Positions 44,706 through 56,429 of a stretch of 64,000 nucleotides of DNA are shown here, in pieces. Under the pieces are notes generated by a model, which ran no database searches, was not told the origin of the DNA, and saw only the letters and a list, made by a program, of their open reading frames with translations. The stretch's first letter is position 1. The number at the start of each line of letters is the position of its first letter. The stretch covers positions 18,587,629 through 18,651,628 of the forward strand of contig CM053327.1 of assembly GCA_028583605.1 (NCBI GenBank). The letters are read 5' to 3'. The DNA is from Dastarcus helophoroides (lineage: Eukaryota; Arthropoda; Insecta; Coleoptera; Bothrideridae). The translations under genes and the position numbers were made by a program.

Positions 44706-46076
44706 CCCAGATATGCCTGAATTTTTTCTTTTCTATTTTTTGCGGCATTTTGGTATAATAGTATTAAAATTAGGTCACATAATAACATGCAATAGAAAAT
44801 TTTGTATGGCACAACTTTTTAATGCTCCAAATACAGTGTTCTTTTAAAAGGACAATAGGCATATAAGGTAACAAAATGACTGAAAGATAAAGTTTGTAAA
44901 TTTTAAAAGAAAATAATGTAGACACCCCAGATAATATGAGCATCATATAAATATAAAAAAAAACAAACAAAAAATTCTGTGGTTTTTCAATTGTGTCAAA
45001 TAGTGGTCTAACTTTTGCAAAACGATCTGTTCTGTCCAATATACCGTTGTCACAACAATTCTAATTCGCCATAACAAATTCAAATCTGTTCCTAGACAAG
45101 CCATTAACTACAGTAGAATTGTGTATGTGTCTTTATTATTTTCTAAAAACATTTTTCTTCGTGGAAACCACTCAATAAAAGTATGCCAAAAAATGACCTC
45201 TTTTCACTTTCGGTGCTTTGCTGCGTACCTATTGCTCTTGTGTACAAACATGTCTAATATTTCTTGATGCATGAAATAGTAACATAATTTTACTAAAGAA
45301 TTATTATTTTCTGCAGAAATTAAAGGCCATTCTACCTCTGGTAATATCAAGTCATTATTTTATCAATAATATTTTTAAGAAGATTTCTTCTATCCCAGTT
45401 GTAAAATTAAAAGGGATATGTTGTCTTCCTTTTCCTTCTCATTATCAGATGATATGTTTATTTCAGCTTCTGCTATTAGTTGCCTTCACGGAAGATTACT
45501 TAGTGACATAGTATTTTCGTCACCAAAATCTTCATCGGTGAGGTCGTCATTTATATTGATGGAATGCATAATATTTATTTTCAATTCTCGGTAATCATTT
45601 ACTGGAAAATTTTTTCAAATGCTGCCAGAAGATTATGAAGAGTTAGATCCCCCATAATAAATTGATTATTACTCTATCTGCCAATTATCCTTTTAAAAGG
45701 ACACCCCTAAATAGGGAGGCATACCAGAAATACGATAGAATTTAGAGGTTGCACATTGTATAAATATGATTGCTATATTTTTCCAAACACTACTACGAAA
45801 ACATAATGTGAAAATATAATACAGAGCAAATATATTACTTACATTTCCAAACTTATACCCTGGATATATTCCATATCTAAAAATGGCATTTTTGAAAGGC
45901 TGATTACTTTGAAAAGCAAGGAAATATTTGAAAATAAAATAATGAATTAACAAGAACAATCCTGTGAAAGGACAGATTTATCAAGTCATCTTTTTATTCA
46001 TTACCATCATTCTTAAAAAAATAGTAAGTAGAGACACATACCGCGTCTTTTTAAAAGGACAATAGGCATATTTGGG
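44706..46076 (-). mobile_element. piggyBac-like element, decayed
   Basis: TTAA at 44702-44705 and 46077-46080 flank inverted ends CCCAGATATGCCT and (complement) CCCAAATATGCCT. TTAA is the diagnostic piggyBac target site. Minus-strand coding relics are in piggyBac order: an acidic LTDEDFGDENTMSLSN region (about 45.50-45.54 kb); ILDMFVHKSNRYAAKH (about 45.23 kb); GLSRNRFEF-like sequence (about 45.09 kb); and LDRTDRFAKVRPLFDTIEK (44.98-45.04 kb), the well-conserved start of the catalytic domain. The catalytic Asp region and the cysteine-rich C-terminus are missing. TTTTAAAAGGACAATAGGCATA occurs both at the right end and internally at 44838-44860, and a related CTTTTAAAAGGAC at 45689. Length 1371 bp against roughly 2.4 kb for intact elements. 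Confidence 0.9.
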
Positions 46077-46452
46077 TTAAGTCGCTTTTGCCTGTGATTG
46101 AAAATAGGCTAAATCAAGTTTGACATTGACATATGTCTGACAGGTGTAGGAATTTTGCAATCGATCTAAAATAACTGATGGGGTAGAGACTTTAAATATT
46201 AATCATAGCTTTGATGACAACAGATAAGCTAGAGCCTTGAAACTTTAACCATAGCTAGGATGACAATGCAATATTTTAATTCAAACATTATAATTATTGC
46301 AAAAATAAAAAAAAGCCAACATAATTTAATTCCTAACCTTCAAATTTTTATGTGATGCGCTATTTATGTATCCGTAAATTCTTCTTCTTGAACGATTTCA
46401 ACTAACCTTAACCGACCAAAAACTACAACATAGTTTCCACGGCCAGAGTTTG

Positions 46453-46721
46453 TACAGGATATACTTCTTCCGGGATTGGACCGTGTCAAAGAACTACTAA
46501 AAGTGTTCGACGTTTCGCCCACCAAAGCACTAAGTTACCGTGCTCTGATGTTTTGAAATTGGCCTTTTCATTCTTTTATTTTTTGCATATTCCCTCATAT
46601 TCCTCTTTTCATTTTTTCTTTTCTTTGTTCCTGAAGAAGCCCCCTACAATGGTGGGCGAAACGTCGCACACTTTTAGTAGTTCTTTGACACGGTCCAATC
46701 CCGGAAGAAGTATATCCTGTA
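46453..46721. repeat. Family A foldback with 72-bp inverted arms
   Basis: 46453-46524 and 46650-46721 are reverse complements with only one mismatch that I can see (CGAACAC against CGCACAC). The spacer is 125 bp. The right arm preserves the motif: CTGAAGA (46631-46637), A, GCCCCC-loop-GGTGGGC, GAAAC (46658-46662). It then runs through GTAGTTCTTTGACACGGTCC and CCCGGAAGAAGTATATCCTG. The high arm identity contrasts with the divergence from other copies and suggests recent arm conversion or a young inverted duplication. Confidence 0.9.
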
Positions 46722-46735
46722 GCTATGAAAATAGT

Positions 46736-48400
46736 CAAAAGATTTAGAAGAAAAATGTGGTTTGTGACTTGTGTGAACTATTCATGCATCAATTAATTGT
46801 CCGCGTAGTCAATTTAACTTATAAATTGTAGGAAGTAGGTAGTATAAGAATATCTCGACAACTAAACTTTAAAATTGTCACTATATGGTGGTAGCGGATT
46901 CTCGCATGGTAGTTTCCGGTGCCAATTACGTATTTTAACTTTCTTACCATCTCACTCACAGCTACAGATATATAGTTAACACTACACTGTAACAGCATGT
47001 GGGTGACGCGTGACTACAAGATTTTCTCCTACCAAAAATCGCTCAACATAAAGAAATTTTCAGTTCAAAACAATCGCAGTCTCAAAGCTCTCCAATCAAC
47101 CATGAAAAAACGAGAATGACATTTCCCGCATTCCTTCACTGTACTTTACAAGTACAATATGGAGTATTACGAAAATAAAATCAAGTGTTATTTCTGTCAA
47201 AAAGCCACGAAACTTCACAAATATCGATTTCGGGCGCAACTTCATCTGATTAGATCTGATAAGTGTTTTATCATGTACTGGCAGTAATACAAGCTATCGA
47301 TTCTATCTTACACATACCAAGTACCCCACATTCCTGAAAGGAACGTTGGAGAGAAACATTTTCGAGTGTAATCCACTTCTTTTATATTCGTTTTTGTTTG
47401 CCTTTTCATGTTTTATGCTTAAATGTGGCCTAAATCTGAACCTAAATTTTATTCCACGATTCATGAACTCTGTTTAATAATAAACAGAATGAACTTTCAA
47501 ATATAATACAGTTATTATTAAAAAAAAACTGATTTTTTATTAAGGATGCTGTAAAGCGAATCCGGTGCAATTTCAGATTATCCAGACATTATGGAATCTT
47601 CAAACTTTATGTTGTATGAAATAGAGTTTATGAATTACGAAGTTTTAAAGCTTAAAAGCATTTATTATTTAAATATTATTTGTTATATTATGACAATCTA
47701 TTTTGTGTTAACTCTAAATTACTGTAAATTACTGGACTATGTTTAAGATTTGATGATTAGGGTAAAAGTAAATAAGTGCTTAAGATTTTTATTGAATAGA
47801 TCCAAAGCCAAAGCGGCGATAAACTTTTTTGGTAACAAAAATGTCAACTGTCGAAATAAATAACGTTTACAAGTGGACTGTGTTATCTTCAAGTTGGATC
47901 GGTAAGGCACTAAAGACTAATAAATGACCCCAAAGTCTCCCAGACTGGAAATTACGTGCTTTATACCAAATTAAAGGAGAACCAGACGCTTAAATTAATT
48001 GTAAATATTATTCTGTTTGCTATTTTTTGCAGTGTTTAATCCATTTAAGGACAATAAACTGTTGCTTTGGTTAGAGACTAACCTCTAACCTAAATTTTTG
48101 TTTACAGTATTTTTGTAAACCTTCAAGTTATTAAATTTTTTAAACAAATCAATATTGTAGGTTTTTTGATTGTTTCGAACCATTACTCCTTTGATTTGTT
48201 TAATGTAATATTATATAACATTTTTTCATATCGATTTTGCCACTATTAAATATATGTCATTGATGGTGAGAAAAGCTTTCTTTGTAAATAGTGTTTTTTT
48301 GTGTACATTTTTGAACTATTTCAATCTTTATATTTGGCAGATCTTTAACTGATTTTTTGTGTTATGAAATTATTTTTTGATTTAATTGTTTAATTGTTTT
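46736..48400. other. AT-rich sequence, no gene seen
   Basis: No supportable coding or RNA features. Confidence 0.45.
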
Positions 48401-48404
48401 CAAT

Positions 48405-50150
48405 TCAATTGTTATTCAAAACTTTACTTGATATTTGATTAACATGCAATACGAGGCCAATATAAAGGTAGATGGCGATGAACTGCTCTTTTAAGTAACT
48501 GAGAAAAATTCTGCTTGGCAATAAATTTCGATAAAAAAAAGAGCTTCCATGATAGGTTTTTACTGTGCCAAATTGGGCCGAATAAGAATTTGTTATCTTG
48601 GACTGTTTCGTATTTGTATATATCACGAATGTTTTTCTTGGGGGATTAGAGTTATAAATGCATCTTATATGATAGTGTTTGCACAAAAGAGACACGTCGC
48701 CAACTCTGAAATCCAAACATGAAAACAGTACATCAGTGTCGATCTTTAAAAATGTTGATTGCATTATCTCTTGACTTTTTTTTAGTGAAAATACTGCCAA
48801 CTAGATTTTTCCCCTTGCAGAGAATACGATTACTTATCTTTATCTGCTATATCCTCAGCCTACCAGGAGCAACACGGTTAATGGTTTGTCTGAGAAAAGG
48901 GATCAAATTATGGTGCTATTATTTGTATAACTATAGATAGGATTAAAAGTTGAAGCTAAAACATTCTTTATGTATACAAAATCATAGTAGGAGGGAGAAC
49001 AGCTCCATGAAGTACCCCTGTATTAATCGCAAATGTTTCAGATGAGATACAATCAATAATGATCTGTCCTTTAGGAAACTATACATCAAATAACATAGAC
49101 CATAAGGTATTAATTTGGCGAGAAGAGACTAGTGCCCAACTCTATCGAAGGCCCTTCAGATAAGTCAGAGAGAGTTTCATCATGTTTCTCCATAGTTGAA
49201 TCCCATACATTGGTTATATATGCCAGAAGGTCGCTAGTTGCTGTCTGTAACTATATTGCCTATCTGAGATTTTATTTTCTTCCAGATACTAGAGGATGTC
49301 GACATTAATAACTGTTTCTATTATTTTTTATTTTTTCCCTATTTTGGGACAGGCAGCACTTTAGCAGAGTTCTCAGAGTTAGGGGATATATATTTGCTGT
49401 AAAAAGTGTAAATAATCTGCAATCTGTTTAGAATAGATGGTAGCTTAGCAGCGCACTCTTTAAGAACAATAGAGGAAATGCATCAAAGCCAGAAGCCTTC
49501 GATGTGTCGATTTCAAGAACAACTTTTCTTGATTTTATGTTGCTTGAAAATAAATTCAGCCACCGGGTACCAAGCATAGGAGGAATAGGGTAGACGTACA
49601 TTTTTTTAATCGATTTAAATACAGACCTAGAGTCATTCGGACATGTCATGAGCCTCCTACATATTTTACGATCGAAATTACTCTTTGCATCTGTTTACAA
49701 AGAGAATCCGAGGCTTGATTGAAGAGGTATTGCACGGTATGCGTGTTTCTTTCAGATAACAACCTAAATATATCTTCTGCTGAATCAAGATTTACTGAAG
49801 GAGACGTCTTAGGGAATGAGAAACTGAACAATCCATACCTAATACATAGTTTCAGTAACGGATTCACTGACTGAGGAGGGACCTTTTGCCATAGAAAAGA
49901 GGCAATTTTAATCTTAATTTTAATTATTCTTAGCATGCAGGATTAAAAGATGGTGGTATATGCTGTGAGCAACAGTTTGTTAATAGCTTCTGATCAAAGT
50001 GCTAACGAACAGGTCGAGAACATAACTGAAGTTGATACCTAAACATCAGGGATTCGTTGAGTTTCTTTACTAGCTGCTATAGTCTACTTGCCAGGTCATC
50101 TGTTTGTCTCCAGGGGAGATGTTGTGTACAATGATATCGCCGAAAAAAAC
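48405..50150 (-). mobile_element. Decayed LINE reverse transcriptase, minus strand
   Basis: Minus-strand pieces, from 50.1 kb down: PPQSVNPLLKLCIRYGLFSF (49.82-49.89 kb); MTCPNDSRSVFKSIKK (about 49.62 kb); LEIDTSKASGFDAFPLLFLK (49.47-49.52 kb), matching the xIDxSKASGPDGI-type RT motif; VINVDIL then YLEENKISDRQYSY (about 49.26-49.31 kb), matching the LEENxxISDxQyGF motif; and FAINTGVLHGAVLPPTMIL (about 48.99-49.03 kb), matching GVPQGSVLSPTLF. The YADD box region follows, badly decayed. Frames shift repeatedly. The 131-codon ORF at 48405-48800 is the downstream continuation, open by chance or by lower decay. The motif style fits the Jockey/I side of non-LTR elements. Confidence 0.75.
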
Positions 50151-51865
50151 AACCTTAACTTGAATAATTCGCCTGTAAGTGATCTACGGTTATCAAGAGA
50201 GAGGATATAGTGTGAGGAGTTATTTAAGAACAGATAATAGTTACAAATAAAGAGAACTAATTTTTAGCTAAATTATACCATGGTCAGTAGATGTAATGTT
50301 CTTTTCGCGTTGGCAGAACAGATTACTTCGTGAGAGAGTAATACTTCCCGTCTAATGCTGAAACTTAGTGTACATGTCGTAATTAAAATAAGGTATGTAA
50401 GGCACAATGAAACGTACTGAGGGACGGAGAGATTTCAGTCTCCGCCAGCGATAGCACATGAAGTTTTTCATTCTGAAGATGTTAATGAACTGTCTTCAGA
50501 TTTGAATTCAGCCTCCGAATCTTACAGAACTGAATTCTGAATAAATTATTTGAAACAATTTGGGGTTGAATTTTCTACAACTGTCGATGAAGATGAAGAC
50601 AATAAGAGGAGTTAGAGAAAAATATTGAAGAGAAAGTAATGAGAGGGATAGGAGCAACCGATTTATGTGTCAGAGATGGAAACTTGATAAAACACTCATT
50701 TTATCGCCTCTTAGTGACAAATGGGTTAGCATAGCCTATGTGAAAATTTCCAGTCTACCAGCTTCATTTATGTTTGCGATAGATTACACGATTGTTTATT
50801 ATTTTGAAAGTATTATAAGAGATTGCAGTTAAATATTTTCAATTCTTTCTTGTTATTATACATAATTCTAATCTTGCAATATGAAGCTTTTCAAAAATTA
50901 AGTTTATTAAAGCTCTCCACGCTCATTATTCCCAGCTTTTGACATTATATCGTAAATATATTTCACCTCAGACACGCGGATCATCAACCAATGACTACAA
51001 CTGCATAAAACCCCAAAATAAACAAACAAAGCTCCGAAAGTTATAAGCTTTTAAATGATTTTCCAGGACCACATTAATATTAACTTTAATTCTCTTCAAA
51101 GTTAAAATGGCATGAACATTCTATTTCCTAGTAAATATATGGAATATTTTAGTGGCAGATAATTGGCAAACGTAAAGGCGAAAGTTGGCGACAATTTCAA
51201 CATTCTAGATGCCTCTTCGACCATAATTTCCAACTAAATATATCACATAAAATCCCACACCCAATTAGTGCATTCGGACGTTAAACAGCCATTCGTATAC
51301 CGCAAGTGCCTAACCAAATGCTGAAGTTTGAAAGAGCAAGATTCTGGTCGACGACTAGAAACAACAATAGTTCGGAGTTTTGAGTACACACTTGAAACTT
51401 TGGCTTAGTTCAGACGTAATAAAATACTATTTCTCGTCAGCGATAAGTCCAAACTTCTTAATGAAATGGGGGTCCTGCATATATGAATCAAACCAGCCAT
51501 TTAATGCCGTATTTAAGTGGTGGAAAAAGGGCACCTGGCCGAATTTGTCAAAGTTTCATTTAGGTATTTCTCTTAAATATTAACATGTATAATTTGCAAG
51601 AGATAACAGTAATGTAACCTAAAAGTTACCAGTTTTTATTTTGGTTTATGGTATATATTAGTTGTTTGCTATTTATTAAAATTTTATGTCATCATTTTAA
51701 TGCAAAATTTTACATAACCTACAGAGGGATCTAATGCCAAAAAAATGATAATACTATAACTACCAAGTAGTGTGCTGACGGGCAATTACTAGCCGTACTT
51801 GCGCAAATTTTGAAATAAGCTCCTTCCCCGAAGTTATTTAAAATTACGTCCATTCTAAGATTGAA
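50151..51865. other. No gene confidently recognised
   Basis: May include upstream parts of the 48.4-50.1 kb LINE, but I cannot align them. A plus-strand acidic stretch at 50.46-50.61 kb (HSEDVNELSSDLNSASES, then TTVDEDEDN) is interrupted by stops and is not assigned. Confidence 0.4.
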
Positions 51866-51867
51866 AT

Positions 51868-52230
51868 AAAAATCATGTCGCCTGAAAGCAAGAAAGATTA
51901 AAAAACACAAAAACGGTTCCTCTAACGCGTTTTGATAGCCATCTTTAAAGAGATACTAACATTTAATATCCTAAAATTAACTTTTACATACTAATAACAT
52001 TCACTTCGTGCATGATCGACCGCATCCGAACGCGCATGGCATCTAATTATACACGTCGTAGTGTCACAATTCCTTATTTACCAACAGAGGTGAGTGGCCT
52101 AAAGTCCCAGCGCAACCATTCATAAAGTTGTCTTCAGCCTTATGGATGGCTAAGCTTTCACATGCATTTACCATAGAATTCTTATTTACTACTATTAATA
52201 ATTTAATACTAGTCGGGTGTATCATCCGCC
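51868..52230 (-). mobile_element. Penelope-like family B 3' end with C-terminal coding relic
   Basis: Minus strand: the coding piece KLLIVVNKNSMVNACESLAI, HKAEDNFMNG and LGHSPLL (about 52.08-52.20 kb) matches the 41.1-41.24 kb fragment. It is followed by non-coding GTATAATTAGATGCCATGCG and TCGATCATGCACGAAGTGAA blocks also found at 41.26-41.31 kb. Then comes a damaged hairpin motif (TTTAAAGATGGCTATCAAAA, 51936-51955 read in reverse) in which the left stem is deleted and GAAAC has become AAAAC. The tail TTTAATCTTTCTTGCTTTCA ends near 51870. This is a second copy of the same PLE terminus, with a dead motif. Confidence 0.75.
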
Positions 52231-52240
52231 GAGGCGGATG
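52215..52240. repeat. Perfect GC-rich palindrome
   Basis: ATCCGCC-GA-GGCGGAT (52224-52239) forms a 7-bp perfect stem in AT-rich surroundings. It is followed by repeated GTGGATCA(C/T)T words to about 52.28 kb. Confidence 0.6.
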
Positions 52241-52324
52241 GGTCACTATCTCTAAGTGGATCATTATCTGTAGGTGGATCACGCGCTGCGAGCGGATCGT
52301 TCGGTAATTGCGTGGAAACGACGT

Positions 52325-52612
52325 GCGATCAGCTGTTAGCGACGCGATGGGGGAAGTTGAGGCCGTGGCTTAATTGACGTCGTCATAGAATTTTTCGGAG
52401 ACATAGACTCGTTTTGATCATATGAGAAGGGACGCTCCGTATTTTATCTTATTTTGATGGGATCGGTTGCTAGGGACGCGGTAGGGGAAGTTGTGGGCGT
52501 GGCTTGATCGTTGTCATAGAATGTTTTGGAGTTATAAACTTATAGACCCGTTAAGAACATAGATTTATATGCGAGAGAAGGGACGCTTCGTCTTCTATAG
52601 GATTTGGATGAA
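52325..52612 (+). repeat. Two-unit tandem repeat, period about 133 bp
   Basis: Unit 1 GCGATCAGCTGTTAGCGACG and unit 2 GGGATCGGTTGCTAGGGACG (52459) continue in parallel. Shared words are GGGGAAGTTG(A/T)GG(C/G)CGTGGCTT, GTCATAGAAT, and GAGAAGGGACGCT(C/T)CGT at each unit end. GGAAACGAC precedes unit 1 (52313) and follows unit 2 (52622). The sequence is CpG-richer than its surroundings. It lies upstream, in coding sense, of the PLE C-terminal relic, where the endonuclease domain would be expected. No coding function is seen. Confidence 0.7.
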
Positions 52613-52671
52613 AATTGGAATGGAAACGACATTGTCCAATTGGTTATTTATGTATTATTCGGAATATGTAA

Positions 52672-52692
52672 GAATAATAATAATAATAATTT
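52672..52692. repeat. (AAT)n microsatellite
   Basis: Seven AAT units starting AGAATAATAATAATAATAAT. Confidence 0.85.
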
Positions 52693-53049
52693 AATAAACC
52701 AATACAATAAAGTAAAATAAAATGAATGTAACTTAAGAAAACCATTTTATTGTTGAAATAAATATGTATCTGTAAAATATAAATTTCTAATTTGTGGAAT
52801 TCAATATTTTTTATGGGTTAGGATTTCATTTGCACATATCTGAATAAAATAACAGAATTTTAAATTGAGAGGAGACATTTAAACAGGAATTTTTTAACAT
52901 GGTCTCTTATTAGAATTGAAAGTTGAAAACTTCTTTTTTAATTGGGTTTTTCTAAAATTTTGGCGTTAAACATGTATATCTCAAAAATTCAACTTCATCT
53001 TAAAATATAATTTATTAACCAATATTTGAAATAACAATAATCAATTTAA

Positions 53050-56000
53050 TAAACTAATACCACACATCGATAAGGTAAACAAAACTCGACTAAATCTTAA
53101 AATTTCGACATTATTTCTAAAATTTCGGTTTTTTTTCATGATTTCAAATTTACTTGCAAAATTTTGGTTAAAACCTTAAACCTTAATTTATTTTATTAAA
53201 TATAGCGTTGTTTAATTTTAACTCTTTTTATAAGACTTTGAGTCTAAACCTTAAAATATTATTTTTTTTAAAGTTAAATATTTAAATTTAAAAATTCCAG
53301 TGTCTCAGGTTTTCACCATTTAAAAATGTTAACCATTTGAAAATTTCGACATTTCAAAGTTTCCATTGATTTTACATTTTGCCTTTTTTGTAAAACATCA
53401 CAATTTCGTCTTTCTCCTGAAATTTATACTATCAATTTCAACTTTTTTAAAAATTCCACATTTTAGAATTTCCACTTTTTTAGAGTTTACATGATTATGA
53501 AAATTTCGAATTTTTCTCAAAACAGTGACCTCAGCATCTCGACTTTTTCTTGAAGTTTTGACATTTTTTCAAAATGTCAGTTTTTACAAATCTTTTTTGA
53601 AAAATTAAGAAAATTTGGTCTTCTAAAAATGTTTGTTTTTAAATTTAGACTTTTCTGGAAATTTCAAGTTATTAATTTTCAAAATTTCGGATGTTTTAAA
53701 AATTCAATAGTTTTGGAAAATTTCGCATTTTCAATTTTTAAATTGTTATTTTAAATGCCGACTTTGTCGTTTTCTCAAAATTTTGCTCCATTCGAAAAAT
53801 CCGATATTTTTTAAATTACAAATTTTTTAAAAATATATTGACCCGTTTGACAATGTTGATATTTTCTTGGATGAAAATTGCAATATCCTATTTAAGGAAT
53901 TGGTTTTCCGAAATCTTAGAACATTTTGTTTAAAAATCTCTAAATTTATTAATAATTTCGACTTTTTGTGAAACTACAGTTGAATAATTTCACTTTTATT
54001 TTAAATTTCCATTTCTTCCATAATTTAGACTGTTTTTTAAACTACCTCTTTCAAAATTCCTTCTATTTTTAATATTTTACTTATATTCTGTAAACTTCGA
54101 TACCTTCAAAATTTTCTCGATTTTTTATGGTCTTTTCCATTTTTTTCAAATATTTAAGTTTCTCTGGTTTTACCTTTTTGTGATTTTAATTTTTCTATAA
54201 TTTTGAAAAATTTTGGATTTTTTTTAGAAGTTAAACTTTTAAATACTTCGCTTTTTCTGCGAAATGTTATCATTTCTGAAAATAATTTAGATTTTTCTGA
54301 AAAACAGGTTTTTGGAAATTTTGTCCTTACAATTATAAATGATTTTGAGTTTTTGACATTTCTGACCTTTCTAAAATTTTAACATTTCAAAATAGTCACT
54401 ATTTTTAAATTTTTAGCATTTTTTGAAATTGTTTGCATTAAAAGATCAAATATTTCTCGAAATTTCGACTTTTGGCAATTTCGAATTTCTAAGTAAATTT
54501 CGACAATTTAAAATTTCCACTTTTTTGAAAATACCAACATTTTTAAAAAGTCTGTCTTTTTCGAAAATATCGAATTTTTTTGAATTTTAATTTTCAAAAT
54601 TGTAGTTTTGAACATTCTCGAAGTTTTTTATTTAAATAATTTAGATATTTTTAAAACTTACTTTTCTCGAAATTTTCACTTTCATACATGTTTAAAATAG
54701 GTTAATTTTTTATAAAACTTTATAATTTTTTACCAAAATTAAGCCTTTTAACTACATATTATTTCGATTTTTCCCAGAAATGCTGATTTTTCCTGACAGT
54801 TTTTTTGAGTTTTTAAGATTGTAATTTTTATAACTTTTTATTTTATATTAGAGATCTAGTGCTTTATTTTAAAAATTACGTTTTTGTCAAACAGGAATTT
54901 CGACTTTTTCTTCGAAATTTTAGCCTTTTTGAAACCTAAATTTTAGCCTCGAAATTATATTTAATGCGATTTCTAAAATTTAAGTTAAAAATTACGCATA
55001 GTTTTTAATTTTGAATTTGTCTATAGACGTTGTGAAATTATTATTTATTGCTCGCGAATCGCGAATTAAGTGCTGAACGTTGATCTTTATTTAAAGGACA
55101 CGACTGTGGCCTTCGGCCACGGCATGTCCAAATTGTTTACCATTTATATCTTAATATTTTTCCTCTTATTAAGATGATTTTTTTTTGAAACATATTTTAC
55201 CTTTTTATTTTTATATTTATATTTATATTTTAATCTCTTAAATTAACAATAAATTCCAAATATATACTATTTGTAAATTTCAATTTTTATTTTATTGAAA
55301 AGTTTTTGTTTAGATTAATTCTTCGATACTTTCAAGTTCTTCAAGCCTTTTTAACATTTCTGTAGCATTAAATTTTTTTCATATATTTCTTATTTATATC
55401 TTAATAAATAATAATTAACAATTATTTATGCATATTATTATATTTTTCTAAATTTTGAATTTTTTTCCTGAATTTTAAACTTTTAGGTCACATTTTTACG
55501 CCTTTCTAAAAATTTAATTTTATGCTTTAAATTTTGGCTTTTTTCAGAAATTTTAACCTTTTTTTTTGAAAACCTAAACTGCAATTCCAAAATTCGATTT
55601 TTTTTCCAATTTCGATTTTTATACACAACTTAAAATTTAACGTTTTTACTTTTCTGAAAATTTTAAAGGCAATGCCAGTGTCTAGCTTGTTGCCATCAAA
55701 TTTTAAAAATATTTTTTGAATTTTAACTTTTTCTTTTAATTTAATCTTTCGAATTGCTTCTTTTTTTTCTTCAAAAGTTTGAGTTTAGAATAAGAATTTT
55801 AAATAGGTAGTTCACAAATGGCAATTTAAAAATAAATAAAAATTCTGATAAAAACATGACAATTGATCAAAATTATTTGAATATTTTTTCTATCTATTTT
55901 TTATTAATCTCGAGTTGGTCTCTAATAATTAGTCTTTTGTAAAATTTTGCGTTTACGATCTTAAATCTTACTTTATATAATTTTGACAAAATTTCATGTT

Positions 56001-56400
56001 CTTCTGTTTTTTCTATTTTTGAAACTGATATTTAATTATCAACAATCAATTATTCGAATACTGCTTTCGTCTATTTTCTTATAAATTTCGAGTTGGTTTC
56101 TAATAATTCGTCTTTCGTAAAAGGTTACGTTTACGCTTTTATATCTTGCTTATGTAATTTGGACAATATTTCAGGTCCTTCTTTATTTTCGGAACTGGTA
56201 TTAAATTATCCACAAACGTCAAAATTTTAACGTAACGGTTGAAATTCTATGTGAAATTTCGTCTAAGATAACTCAAAATTTCGGTTAGAAACTCGATATT
56301 TTGAAGAGAGAAATTTCGAAATAAAATCGAAATTTTCATTCTTCGATCGAAATATTAATTTCCTAAAAATAGTAGTTAAGAGCTAAATTTTCCTATACTC
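53050..56400. repeat. Long T-rich degenerate repeat tract
   Basis: Over 3 kb of variants of AAAATTTCGACTTTTTC and TTTTGAAATTTTGACATTTT, the largest such block in the window. Composition is strand-asymmetric (T over A, C confined to GAC, TCG or CCA words). A quasi-period of about 25-30 bases is visible, but no exact unit. A distinct island at 55055-55130 interrupts it. No gene is supportable. Introns of a large minus-strand gene could lie here, but I have no exon evidence. Confidence 0.65.
55055..55130. other. Complex island with perfect hairpin in the T-rich tract
   Basis: Contains a direct repeat TCGCGAATCGCGAA (55054-55067) and the hairpin GTGGCC-TTC-GGCCAC (55108-55122). The rest is ordinary mixed sequence, in sharp contrast to the flanking low complexity. 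No tRNA or coding signature. Confidence 0.4.
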
Positions 56401-56429
56401 GTCTTCTTTTGATGATGATCAGTAGGTTT

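Noticed and set aside
48405..48800. 131-codon minus-strand ORF as an independent gene
   Set aside because: It lies directly downstream of LINE RT motifs in the same orientation, so it is more simply the tail of that relic.
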